From: JAGQUL01 sp038212015
GTDB lineage: Bacteria > Actinomycetota > Thermoleophilia > Gaiellales > SKUG01
Assembly: GCA_038212015.1 (NCBI GenBank)
Contig: JBBQUY010000003.1
Coordinates: forward strand, 25,383-89,382
Direction: 5' to 3'
DNA: 64,000 nt
A program made the translations under genes and the position numbers. A model generated the notes under the pieces. That model was not told where the DNA came from. It ran no database searches and worked only from the letters and a program-made list of their open reading frames with translations. Shown here piece by piece: positions 43,568 to 51,775 of the stretch. How positions within the stretch are numbered: position 1 is the first letter of the stretch; every line of letters starts with the position of its first letter.

Positions 43568-44898
43568 GGCTGTTCGGACGAACCAATCGACCACAGGCCA
43601 TGGAATGGGGTTCGAGCTTCGCAGAAGCAGCGGCCCCTACCCGAACCCGACGCCAGAGCCGATTCGGCTCCGATGCGTATGATGCACGGGTGACTTCTCC
43701 GCCACACGGTGATCCCCAGCACCGCGCGATCGGCAGCCGCCGCATCGACGCGCCGCACCCCGAGGCCTTCGGTTCCGCGCCGCCACCACGGCGCAAGCGG
43801 AGCATCGGCCAGCGCATCCTGAGCCTCGTGCTGCTCGTCGCAGCACTCGTGCTCATCGGCGGCCTGGGCTGGATCGCGGTGTCGTTCACCGGCGTCGGCG
43901 GCAGCAGCGGCCCCGACGTGAAGGCGGGCACGCCGGTCCAGGTCGTCATTCCCAATGGCTCGACGTCGGAGGACATCGCCGACATCCTCGCCAAGGCCGG
44001 AGTGGTCGATCGCGAGACCGTGTTCCGTGCGCGTCTCAAGCTCAACGGCGACGGCGCAGACTTCAAGTCGGGCACCTACAACATGAAGACCGGCTCCTCC
44101 TACGACACGATCGTGGCGGTGCTCGAAAAGGGTCCCGCCGCGGCTCCCACCTTCGACATCACGATCGTCGAAGGCCAGCGCATGGAGGAGACCGCCGCAG
44201 CCATCGACGCGAGCCGCGACAAGAAGCAGGCGGCGGGCGAAAAGGTCCTGCCAGCCTTCACCGGCGCCGAGTACCTCGCAGCTGTTCGTGCGCAGCCGAT
44301 TCCCGCGTACCTGAAAGCACCGGCCGCCGCGCGCCGCAACCGCGAGGGCCTGCAGTTTCCTGCGACCTATCAGCTCAAGCACGCCGCCACGGCCCAGGAC
44401 TTCGTCGTCAAGCAGCGAGAAGCACTCGACGGCGTGATGTCGGAACTCGACCTGGCGCGTGCCACGAAGGCGAACCTGACGCCCTACGACATCGTCATCA
44501 TCGCATCGCTCATCGAGCGCGAAGCACGCCTGCCCGCCGAGCGACCGCGCGTGTCCGCGGTGATCTGGAACCGCCTCAAGGTCGGCGAGCCGCTCGGCAT
44601 CGACGCGTCCAACCAGTACAGCGTGTACGAGCCCGGAGCAGACGAGTTCTGGGAGTCGGAGCTCAAGGTGAGCCAGCTGGAACTCGACAGCCCCTACAAC
44701 CTGCGCAAGGTCGGAGGGTTGCCGCCCACGCCGATCGCGGCACCGAGCCGGGCGTCGCTCGAAGCTGCTGCCGCGCCGTCGCAGAAGGACATCAACGACG
44801 ACATCCGCTACTACGTCGCCAATCCTGATGGGTCGGGAGAACACTTCTTCACGTCGAGCTACGACGAGTTCCTGGCCCACCCGTTCCAGGGCGGCTGA
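43564..44898 (+). CDS. mltG: Endolytic murein transglycosylase
   Basis: A 444-residue inner-membrane enzyme that cuts nascent glycan strands. A basic cytoplasmic part of about 85 residues precedes the transmembrane helix (RILSLVLLVAALVLIGGLGWIAV). A LysM-like segment (VIPNGSTSEDIADILAKAGVV) is followed by the YceG domain, with the catalytic Glu in IASLIEREARLPAERPRV and the NQYSVYEPG and YNLRKVGGLPPTPIAAPSRASL blocks. The ATG overlaps the ruvX stop (ATGA). A GTG at 43690 with TATGAT 6 nt upstream could give a 402-residue form. The 3' end is copied 145 bp downstream. Confidence 0.94.
   Translation: MRLFGRTNRPQAMEWGSSFAEAAAPTRTRRQSRFGSDAYDARVTSPPHGDPQHRAIGSRRIDAPHPEAFGSAPPPRRKRSIGQRILSLVLLVAALVLIGGLGWIAVSFTGVGGSSGPDVKAGTPVQVVIPNGSTSEDIADILAKAGVVDRETVFRARLKLNGDGADFKSGTYNMKTGSSYDTIVAVLEKGPAAAPTFDITIVEGQRMEETAAAIDASRDKKQAAGEKVLPAFTGAEYLAAVRAQPIPAYLKAPAAARRNREGLQFPATYQLKHAATAQDFVVKQREALDGVMSELDLARATKANLTPYDIVIIASLIEREARLPAERPRVSAVIWNRLKVGEPLGIDASNQYSVYEPGADEFWESELKVSQLELDSPYNLRKVGGLPPTPIAAPSRASLEAAAAPSQKDINDDIRYYVANPDGSGEHFFTSSYDEFLAHPFQGG
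43678..43683 (+). promoter_or_regulatory. Internal -10 box TATGAT in mltG
   Basis: TATGAT is followed by 6 nt and an in-frame GTG at 43690, the exact leaderless geometry used elsewhere. A second, shorter MltG start is therefore plausible. Confidence 0.4.
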
Positions 44899-45059
44899 CG
44901 AAGCGACGAAGCGAGGGTCGTCGCGAGCTCGCTCGTGGACGACCGAGCGAGGAGCTTCGCGGGCGACTGCAGAGCAGTCGACCAACGCCGTTCGACGCTC
45001 GCTTCGCTTCCTTGTCCTCGCGCACCCGTTACAGGGCGGTTGACGAAGCGACGAAGTGA
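44878..45059. repeat. 37-bp direct repeats and hairpins between mltG and aroE
   Basis: The 37 bp at 44878-44914 (end of mltG with its stop) recur at 45023-45059 with three changes, both encoding AHPxQGG-stop then TGACGAAGCGACGAAG. Between them lie CTCGCTCG/CGAGCGAG (44928/44944), a competing GGTCGTC/GACGACC (44916/44938) and CGACTGC/GCAGTCG (44964/44974). A third relative starts the alaS leader at 40405. Confidence 0.75.
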
Positions 45060-45967
45060 AGGCTGTTTCGGCCACGGTTGAAGTTCCACGGGGCCGATGC
45101 CGATGGGGCGGCGTGCCCCCTGCCTCTCGCAGCACAGAGCGTGATCCGTCGATCCCGGTGGTTCTCGGCGTTGCCGGAACTGCTGCCGCCGTGGCGAACT
45201 CGCTGTCGCCCAGGATGATGCGTGCAGCGTTCGAGGCGCTCGATCTGGATGCCTACTACGTGCCGCTCGCGCTCCGGGAACGTTCAGCTGCGAAAGGCCT
45301 GCGCGCGCTGCCACGACTTGGATTCCGGGGCTGCAACGTCACGATGCCCTACAAGCCGCTCGCGGCGCAGATCGCCCATACGCGGAGCGCGACGGTGGAA
45401 CGCACCGGCGTGGCCAATACGCTCATCGTCGCCGAAGACGGCACGATCCACGCCGACGCGACCGATGGCCTTGCCGTAGCGGGAGCTATTGCCGATCGCG
45501 GCGTATCGCTCGAAGGGGGTCGTGTCGTCCTCGTGGGAGCCGGCGGAGCAGCGATGGAGGCGGCCGTTGCCTGCATCGACGCCGGGGCCATGCGAATCGA
45601 TATCTGGAACCGAACTCGGGCGAACGGCGAACAGCTCGCGGACCGCTTGCGAATTATCGCGCCTGCTCTGGACCTTCAGGTCCATGACCGGATGCCGATA
45701 CGCGAACCGGCCCACGTGCTGCTCGGCTGTGTACCCGCGGATGCGATCGATCCGCGAGCACTCAACCAGCTGCACGAGGACACGTTGGTCGTCGACCTCG
45801 CCTATCGGCGAGATGGTCGACCGACGCCGATGATGGTCGCGGTGTCGAACCGCCCGGAACGTGGTGTCGACGGACGAGAGCTGCTCGTTCGGCAAGGCGC
45901 TGCATCGTTTCAGGCGTGGTTCGGGATCGAGGCTCCGATCGAGGTGATGACGAGTGCAGTCAGGTAA
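45056..45967 (+). CDS. aroE: Shikimate dehydrogenase-like protein
   Basis: A 303-residue protein with the AroE order of motifs: VANSLSPRMMRAAFEALDLDAYYVPL for shikimate binding, GCNVTMPYKPLA with the catalytic Lys, GVANTLIV, DATDGLAVAGAI with the catalytic Asp, the NADP fold VVLVGAGGAAMEAA, and WNRT. The C-terminal RQGAASFQAWFGIEAP is typical. The usual DNTDG is DATDG here and the first loop is GVAGTAAAV, so it is a divergent member; quinate or aminoshikimate relatives are possible. The start is uncertain: GTG 45056 lies inside repeat copy 2, and GTG 45113 and 45158 are alternatives. It overlaps pilB by 14 bp. Confidence 0.85.
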   Translation: MKAVSATVEVPRGRCRWGGVPPASRSTERDPSIPVVLGVAGTAAAVANSLSPRMMRAAFEALDLDAYYVPLALRERSAAKGLRALPRLGFRGCNVTMPYKPLAAQIAHTRSATVERTGVANTLIVAEDGTIHADATDGLAVAGAIADRGVSLEGGRVVLVGAGGAAMEAAVACIDAGAMRIDIWNRTRANGEQLADRLRIIAPALDLQVHDRMPIREPAHVLLGCVPADAIDPRALNQLHEDTLVVDLAYRRDGRPTPMMVAVSNRPERGVDGRELLVRQGAASFQAWFGIEAPIEVMTSAVR

Positions 45968-48440
45968 CGGATTTCAGCAGGTCCCGGACACGCCGCCAGG
46001 AGCGGCGGCAGATCCGAGTGCATCCGTCCCTGCGACCGGCTTCGAACAGCCGGGCGCCCCCGCTCATCCCCAGCAGCCCGTCGGCGTGCCCGCCGGCATG
46101 ACTCCGCTCCAGCCGCCCCAGCAGTTCGTCCCGACCACCGCCCAGCCCGCTCAGCAGCAGCCCCTCCAGCCCGGCGCGCCGGTGCAGCCCGGAACCCCCG
46201 CAGAATTCGCGCCGCCGGCCGGATTCGCGCCGCCGGCCGGCTTTGCGCCGCCGGCCGGATTCCAGCCCCCGGCAGCCCCGGCAGCCCCGGCCGCCCAGCA
46301 GCCGATGGCAGCTCCCGACATGTCAGCGCCGCCCACGGGCGTACCGGGCGAGCCCGCAGTACTCGGATTCCCGCAGGGCGAGGCTGCTCCCGCCGCGATG
46401 CCCGCCACCGGACTCGCGCAGCCGAACCTCGGTGGCCAGCCACCGCAGATGGCTGCGCCGGCGATGACGCCCGAAGCGCCTCAGGCGCCCGGTGTGCCGT
46501 TCCCCGGCGCACAGCCCGTCGCTGGCGCGATGCCTGCAGCTCCGACGATGCCTGGTGCACCCGCAGCACCGGGCGCTCCCGGTGCACCTGTCGCACCCAG
46601 TGTCGCACCCGCCGTCGCGTCGACATCGAACCCGTTCCCGGATGCCGGGGTCCCGCAGCGCGTGTCGACTCCCACGAGTCCGCCGCCGGGCGTGGGGAGC
46701 AAGAAGGACGTCGCGTCGATGGGCCTGAAGGGCGCCACGACGATGCAGCTGCAGGCCAAGAAGCTGCGCATCGGCGAAGTGCTCATCGACATGGGCATGA
46801 TCGACCAGGGCCAGCTCGAGCACGCCCTGCGCATCCAGAAGGAGACCGGCCAGCGCCTCGGCAAGGTCCTCATCTCCGAAGGCCTTGCGTCCGCGACCGA
46901 CATCGCCAAGGCGCTCGCCCGTCGTCTCTCGATCGAGTACGTCGAGCTGGGCGAGGTGTCGCTGAGCGCCGAAACGCTCGGACTGATCCCGTTCGACACC
47001 TGCTCGCGCTACGACGTCATCCCGATCGGCGAGCAGGGCGGAAGCCTGCTCGTGGCGATGGCGGATCCGACGAACGTCTTCGCGCTCGACGACCTGCGAC
47101 TGGTGACCGGTCGCGACGTTCGCATCGTGGTGGCATCGCCGGATCAGATCGACATCGTCATCAGCCGGATGATCAGCCTCGACGACGCCGTCTCCGACGC
47201 GACGGCTTCTGCTGACGACTGGGACGACGAGCACGTCCCGCTCGAGGACATCAAGAACTCCGAGGCCGACGCGCCGGCCGTGCTGCTCGTCAACCAGATC
47301 ATCACGCAGGCCGTCGTCAACGGCGTGTCCGACCTCCACTTCGAGCCCCAGGCCGACGACATGGTCGTGCGCTTCCGCAAGGACGGCGTGCTCCAGCACG
47401 TCACCACCGTCCCGGGCAAGCTCAAGAACGGCGTCACGAGCCGCCTCAAGATCATGGCGAGCCTCGACATCTCCGAACGACGCAAGCCGCAGGACGGCCG
47501 CGTCGGCCTGCGCGTGGGCGACAAGCCGATCGACCTTCGTGTCGCATCGCTGCCGACCGTGTACGGCGAGAAGACCGTGCTTCGTGTCCTGGACAAGTCG
47601 AACGTCATGCTCGACATGTCCGACCTCGGCTTCCTGCCCGCGCAGCTCGAGAAGCTGCGCTACTGCTACACCCAGCCATACGGATGCCTGCTCGTCACCG
47701 GCCCGACCGGCTCGGGCAAGTCGACCACGCTCTACGGCGCGGTCAACGAGATCAACGACGTCGAGAAGAACATCATCACCGTCGAGGACCCGGTCGAGTA
47801 CCGCCTCAAGGGCATCAACCAGGTGCAGGTCAACAACAAGGCCGGTCTCTCGTTCGCCGCGGCGCTCAAGTCGATCCTTCGTTGTGACCCGGACATCGTG
47901 ATGATCGGCGAGATGCGCGACCACGAGACCGCCTCGATCGGCATCGAAGCGGCGCTCACGGGCCATCTCGTGCTCTCCACGCTGCATACCAACACGGCGC
48001 CCGGCGCCGTCACGCGCCTCACCGAGATGGGCATCGAGCCGTACCTGGTCTCGAGCTCCGTGCTCGGCGTGCTCGCACAGCGCCTCGCTCGTCGCCTGTG
48101 CAAGTGCAAGGAGGAGTACACGCCGACTCGCGAGTACCTCGTCGACATGAAGTTCCCGGACTGGTCGCTCGCGGAGTTCGACGCGCAGCCGTTCACCCTG
48201 TTCCGCCCCACGGGCTGCGAACGCTGCTCCGGGAAGGGCTACAAGGGTCGAATGGGCCTCCATGAGGTGATGCTCATGTCCGAGGAGATCGCCAAGCTCG
48301 CCATCGCGCATGCCAGCGCGGAGGAGATCGAGAAGGTCGCGATCGAGCAGGGCATGATCACGCTCTGGAACGACGGTGTCCGCAAGATCATGATGGGCCA
48401 GTCGACGATGGAAGAGCTTCAGCGAATCGTCCAGCACTGA
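45954..48440 (+). CDS. pilB: Type IV pilus assembly ATPase
   Basis: An 828-residue hexameric motor for pilus extension. About 260 residues of Pro/Ala/Gly-rich sequence come first, with three 18-bp direct repeats encoding FAPPAG at 46206-46259. An MshEN domain follows (KLRIGEVLIDMGMIDQGQLEHALRIQ). The ATPase core has Walker A GPTGSGKSTT (about residue 582), the Asp box, Walker B MIGEMRDHETA and the His box LSTLHTN. Two Cys pairs (CKCK near 715 and CERC near 755) bind zinc. The GTG start overlaps aroE by 14 bp. The 3' end overlaps the convergent membrane gene by 53 bp. Confidence 0.95.
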   Translation: MQSGNGFQQVPDTPPGAAADPSASVPATGFEQPGAPAHPQQPVGVPAGMTPLQPPQQFVPTTAQPAQQQPLQPGAPVQPGTPAEFAPPAGFAPPAGFAPPAGFQPPAAPAAPAAQQPMAAPDMSAPPTGVPGEPAVLGFPQGEAAPAAMPATGLAQPNLGGQPPQMAAPAMTPEAPQAPGVPFPGAQPVAGAMPAAPTMPGAPAAPGAPGAPVAPSVAPAVASTSNPFPDAGVPQRVSTPTSPPPGVGSKKDVASMGLKGATTMQLQAKKLRIGEVLIDMGMIDQGQLEHALRIQKETGQRLGKVLISEGLASATDIAKALARRLSIEYVELGEVSLSAETLGLIPFDTCSRYDVIPIGEQGGSLLVAMADPTNVFALDDLRLVTGRDVRIVVASPDQIDIVISRMISLDDAVSDATASADDWDDEHVPLEDIKNSEADAPAVLLVNQIITQAVVNGVSDLHFEPQADDMVVRFRKDGVLQHVTTVPGKLKNGVTSRLKIMASLDISERRKPQDGRVGLRVGDKPIDLRVASLPTVYGEKTVLRVLDKSNVMLDMSDLGFLPAQLEKLRYCYTQPYGCLLVTGPTGSGKSTTLYGAVNEINDVEKNIITVEDPVEYRLKGINQVQVNNKAGLSFAAALKSILRCDPDIVMIGEMRDHETASIGIEAALTGHLVLSTLHTNTAPGAVTRLTEMGIEPYLVSSSVLGVLAQRLARRLCKCKEEYTPTREYLVDMKFPDWSLAEFDAQPFTLFRPTGCERCSGKGYKGRMGLHEVMLMSEEIAKLAIAHASAEEIEKVAIEQGMITLWNDGVRKIMMGQSTMEELQRIVQH

Positions 48441-50058
48441 CCTCGCGTGCGGGATCGTCGTCGTCGGCATCGGTGCCAGCCACGAGCATGGCGAACAGCA
48501 CCGGCGGCACCAGCCAGGTGACGTACGTGCCCCAGTACTGCGGCAGCGAGGCGATCGCCAGCGCGAGCACCGCCGCGACCGACGATGCTGCGGCCGACAG
48601 CCCGTCTCGCGCCACCCGCCGAATCGAGACCAGTGCGACCGCGACCGCGCCCGCCAGCGGCAGGTAGCGAAGGATCGACAAGCCGGTCAGCCCCCAGAAG
48701 CTCGAGATGTCATCGCGACCCACCTGGAAGGCGATCGCGTTGTCCCAGAACGCGTCGAATGCCTCGATGCCGCGCAGCGCGATGGCGAAGACCACCAGCG
48801 TCGTGACGATGCCGGCACCCACGAACTCGAGCATGTTGCCGCGCGTCTCGGAGCGCATGCGAAGCAGCGGGAACACGATGAGCGCCGGGACGAATTTCGT
48901 GCATGCGGCGAGCGCGACCATCGCGCCGCGCCCGGCCGGGCGAGCGGCGAGCAGCAGCGCGAACGTGAGCATGACCGCGACGACGACGTCGTTGTTTCCA
49001 GCGACTGCCCCGATCGCGACGATCGGACACGACGTCCAGGTCGCCGCGGCCCACGCCCCGCGACTGGGAGAGCCGCGGCGGAATCCGGTCGCGAACAGCA
49101 GGATGCCGACGAGCAGCACGAGCGCGACGTTGGTCCAGAGAACGACGGCCGTGCGGTCCTCGCTGACCTTCACGCCGGGAAGGTACGCGAGGTACGAGAT
49201 CGGGCCGTACGTATCGCCGTTGGTGAGCTTGCCGGGCACGTCGTCGATGTTGCCGTAGACCGGGACCCCACCCGCCATGAGGCGCGCGCCCACGTCGCTT
49301 GCGAGCGCCACGTCGATCGGCTCGTCCACGCGCAGGGAGCCGGCGACGAGGAACACGATCGCCACCGCCCACACCACGCCCCAGAAGAGCCACGGTGCGC
49401 GAGGCACGAATCGCACGGTCGGATTCGGCCCGCGCATCCAGATGATCGCACCGGCGACGAGCGCGACCAGTGCCACGGCAAACAACGCGATGTTGCCCCC
49501 GCGAATCATCGATCGAGGCACGACGTCCGCAAGCGTGACGACGTACGCCGCCGCAGCAAGCGTGATCGGCAGCAGCATGCGCATGCCGCCGCCGCGCCGG
49601 AAGGCAGCCGCGACGCATGCCAGGAACAGCACGGACAGGCCGATCCACTGCCAGGCGGGACCGGTCCACTCGGCGGTGTTCGATCCCGACCCGGGCATCA
49701 CCGGCAGTGCCTGTCCGCCCGCTTCGACGAAGCCCGTGTCGACGTCCACGAGCGCGGTCATCGTGGGGTCGTCGATCGGAGTTCCCGGCTTGTAGAAGCC
49801 GACGATCCAGCCGACGCCCATCGCCTGCTCGAGCGGCCGGTCGGACTCGGACAGGTCGAACAGGCCGGCGCGCACCTTCATGTCGCCGTGGAGGGCGACG
49901 CGATCCTGGACGTCCGGATCGGCGAGCGCCAACTCGATGGCGCGGTCGTGATCGCGCTGGAGCGACTGCCGGTCGGCGCCGCCAGGCTCGGCGCCCCAGG
50001 AGGTCCCGGATGCGAGCAGGAGGAGGGCGACGGACGTGCAGAGGACTCGACGAATCAT
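48388..50058 (-). CDS. Multi-pass membrane protein, GT87/PMT-like glycosyltransferase candidate
   Basis: A 556-residue protein encoded against the pilus genes. A signal-like N-terminus (VLCTSVALLLLASGTSWG) and an exported domain of about 110 residues precede some ten transmembrane helices. The region PISYLAYLPGVKVSEDRTAVVLWTNVALVLLVG and WTSCPIVAIGAVAGNNDVVVAVMLTFALLLA resembles DUF2029/GT87 polyprenyl-sugar transferases. That assignment is inferred from layout. A TAGGCG box lies 6 nt before the ATG. Its position between pilB and pilT suggests a role in pilus glycosylation, as a hypothesis. Confidence 0.72.
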   Translation of the reverse strand: MIRRVLCTSVALLLLASGTSWGAEPGGADRQSLQRDHDRAIELALADPDVQDRVALHGDMKVRAGLFDLSESDRPLEQAMGVGWIVGFYKPGTPIDDPTMTALVDVDTGFVEAGGQALPVMPGSGSNTAEWTGPAWQWIGLSVLFLACVAAAFRRGGGMRMLLPITLAAAAYVVTLADVVPRSMIRGGNIALFAVALVALVAGAIIWMRGPNPTVRFVPRAPWLFWGVVWAVAIVFLVAGSLRVDEPIDVALASDVGARLMAGGVPVYGNIDDVPGKLTNGDTYGPISYLAYLPGVKVSEDRTAVVLWTNVALVLLVGILLFATGFRRGSPSRGAWAAATWTSCPIVAIGAVAGNNDVVVAVMLTFALLLAARPAGRGAMVALAACTKFVPALIVFPLLRMRSETRGNMLEFVGAGIVTTLVVFAIALRGIEAFDAFWDNAIAFQVGRDDISSFWGLTGLSILRYLPLAGAVAVALVSIRRVARDGLSAAASSVAAVLALAIASLPQYWGTYVTWLVPPVLFAMLVAGTDADDDDPAREVSAGRFAEALPSSTGPS

Positions 50059-50064
50059 GGCGAT

Positions 50065-50070
50065 CGCCTA
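50065..50070 (-). promoter_or_regulatory. -10 box TAGGCG, leaderless start at 50058
   Basis: On the minus strand TAGGCG is followed by 6 nt and the ATG; the last base deviates from T. Confidence 0.4.
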
Positions 50071-50135
50071 CCCGAGCGGCATCGATTCGATGTAAGGGAG
50101 ACGACTTTGCATCCGACATCGCATGCTCGCCCGCT

Positions 50136-50162
50136 TCAGTCCGGACAGCGAATGACCGATGG
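50136..50162 (+). promoter_or_regulatory. Weak sigma-28-type promoter candidate for pilT
   Basis: TCAG-N15-ACCGATGG, 35 nt before the pilT ATG. The spacing fits the other sites but the -10 differs at three positions. Confidence 0.3.
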
Positions 50163-50197
50163 GCTCGAAGAGGATTCGTCCCGAACGAGGATTGCCC

Positions 50198-51775
50198 ATG
50201 ATCGAGCTTCGCGACATGTTCACCAAGATGGTGGATCTCGGCGCGTCCGACCTGCACCTGGTCGTGAATGCGCCACCACAGCTGCGCGTTCGCGGCGAGC
50301 TGCTGACCATCGACGGCTACGGCGACCTGTCGCCGGAGGACACCCGGGAGATCGTCTTCGGCATCCTCACCAACGAGCAGCGACAGAAGCTCGAAGTGCA
50401 GTGGGAGATCGACTTCTCCTACGCCGTGCCGGGCCTGTCGCGCTGGCGCGTCAATGCGTTCTTCCAGCGCGGCGCGGTCGGCGCGGCATTCCGAATCATT
50501 CCCGAGAAGATCCGCCCGCTGTCGGATCTCGCGGTGCCGGATTCCGTGTACGAGCTGTGCAACCTCCCGCGAGGGCTGGTGCTCGTGACCGGTCCGACCG
50601 GCTCGGGCAAGTCGACGACGCTCGCCGGCATGATCGACGTGATCAACGAGCAGCGCCATGAGCACATCCTCACGGTCGAGGATCCGATCGAGTTCATCCA
50701 CCAGCACAAGAACTGCATCATCAACCAGCGCGAGGTCGGCGCCGACACGGACGGTTTCGCCCGCGCGCTCAAGAGCGCGCTGCGCCAGGATCCCGACGTG
50801 ATCCTCGTCGGCGAGATGCGCGACCTGGAGACGATCCAGACCGCACTGACCGCTGCCGAGACCGGCCACCTCGTGTTCGGTACGCTCCATACCAACTCGG
50901 CCGCGAAGACCGTCGACCGAATCATCGACGTGTTCCCGCCGCACCAGCAGGCGCAGGTGCGCGTGCAGCTCGCATCGTCGCTGCAGGGCGTGCTCACCCA
51001 GACGCTGATCCCGACGAAGGACGGTCAGGGCCGCATCGTCGGCGTCGAGATCATGATCCCGAACGGCGCGATCCGGAACCTCATCCGCGAGGGCAAGATC
51101 TTCCAGATTCCGAGCGTGATGCAGACGAGCCAGGGCGAGGGCATGCAGACGCTCGACGCGGCGCTCGCGACGCTCGTCCGATCGAACCAGATCAATCGCG
51201 ACGAGGCGATCAAGCGCTGCCACGAGCCGGAGGAGTTCATCCGCCTGCTCGACAACGGCGGCGGCGCGCCGACGCCCGGCAAGAACCTGTACCAGCGCCC
51301 GGACGTCATTCGCCTGCAGCGCCGGCTCGACCCGGCCGCAGCAGCGCCGGCTGCCGCCGCGCCGCCTCCCGGTGGCATGCCCGTCGCGCCTGCCGCGCCC
51401 GTGCCGATGGCAGCCCCTGCCGCGGCCGCGCCGACGATGCCGCCCACGCCGATGACGTCGGAGTTCGACCTGCCCACCACGTTCGACCCGGCAGCTGCGG
51501 CGTCGCCAGCCGCCGCGCCCGCCCAGCAGTGGGCCGATCCCGCGGCAGCGATGCCGGCTGCGCCGCCGACGATGGAGTTCGCACCACCGCCGATGGGAGC
51601 TCCGGCCGCGGCACCGATGCAGGCCGCCGCACCCGCGCCGCTGCAGCCTGGCCAGATGCCCGAGCTTCCCGCGGCACCACCCGCGTTCGCGCCGCCGGCC
51701 GCGGCGCCTGCGCAGCAGTGGCCGGTCGATCCGAACACCGGGCAGCCGTACATGCCCCCGGGTGAGGTGGCCTGA
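50198..51775 (+). CDS. pilT: Type IV pilus retraction ATPase
   Basis: A 525-residue PilT. The N-terminal PAS-like part MIELRDMFTKMVDLGASDLHLVVNAPPQLRVRGEL is diagnostic. Walker A GPTGSGKSTT is at about residue 132, the Walker B region is LVGEMRDLETIQTALTAAETGHLVFGTLHTN, and the AIRNLIREGK motif is conserved. An unusual tail of about 145 residues (from residue 380) is almost entirely Pro, Ala, Met and Gln. The ATG follows GAGG by 7 nt. It overlaps pilC by one base. Confidence 0.95.
   Translation: MIELRDMFTKMVDLGASDLHLVVNAPPQLRVRGELLTIDGYGDLSPEDTREIVFGILTNEQRQKLEVQWEIDFSYAVPGLSRWRVNAFFQRGAVGAAFRIIPEKIRPLSDLAVPDSVYELCNLPRGLVLVTGPTGSGKSTTLAGMIDVINEQRHEHILTVEDPIEFIHQHKNCIINQREVGADTDGFARALKSALRQDPDVILVGEMRDLETIQTALTAAETGHLVFGTLHTNSAAKTVDRIIDVFPPHQQAQVRVQLASSLQGVLTQTLIPTKDGQGRIVGVEIMIPNGAIRNLIREGKIFQIPSVMQTSQGEGMQTLDAALATLVRSNQINRDEAIKRCHEPEEFIRLLDNGGGAPTPGKNLYQRPDVIRLQRRLDPAAAAPAAAAPPPGGMPVAPAAPVPMAAPAAAAPTMPPTPMTSEFDLPTTFDPAAAASPAAAPAQQWADPAAAMPAAPPTMEFAPPPMGAPAAAPMQAAAPAPLQPGQMPELPAAPPAFAPPAAAPAQQWPVDPNTGQPYMPPGEVA

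Noticed and set aside
46323..48470. A 715-codon minus-strand open frame opposite pilB
   Set aside because: The plus strand encodes a textbook PilB ATPase. The antisense product has no motifs and is rich in His, Arg and Asp as expected of a shadow.
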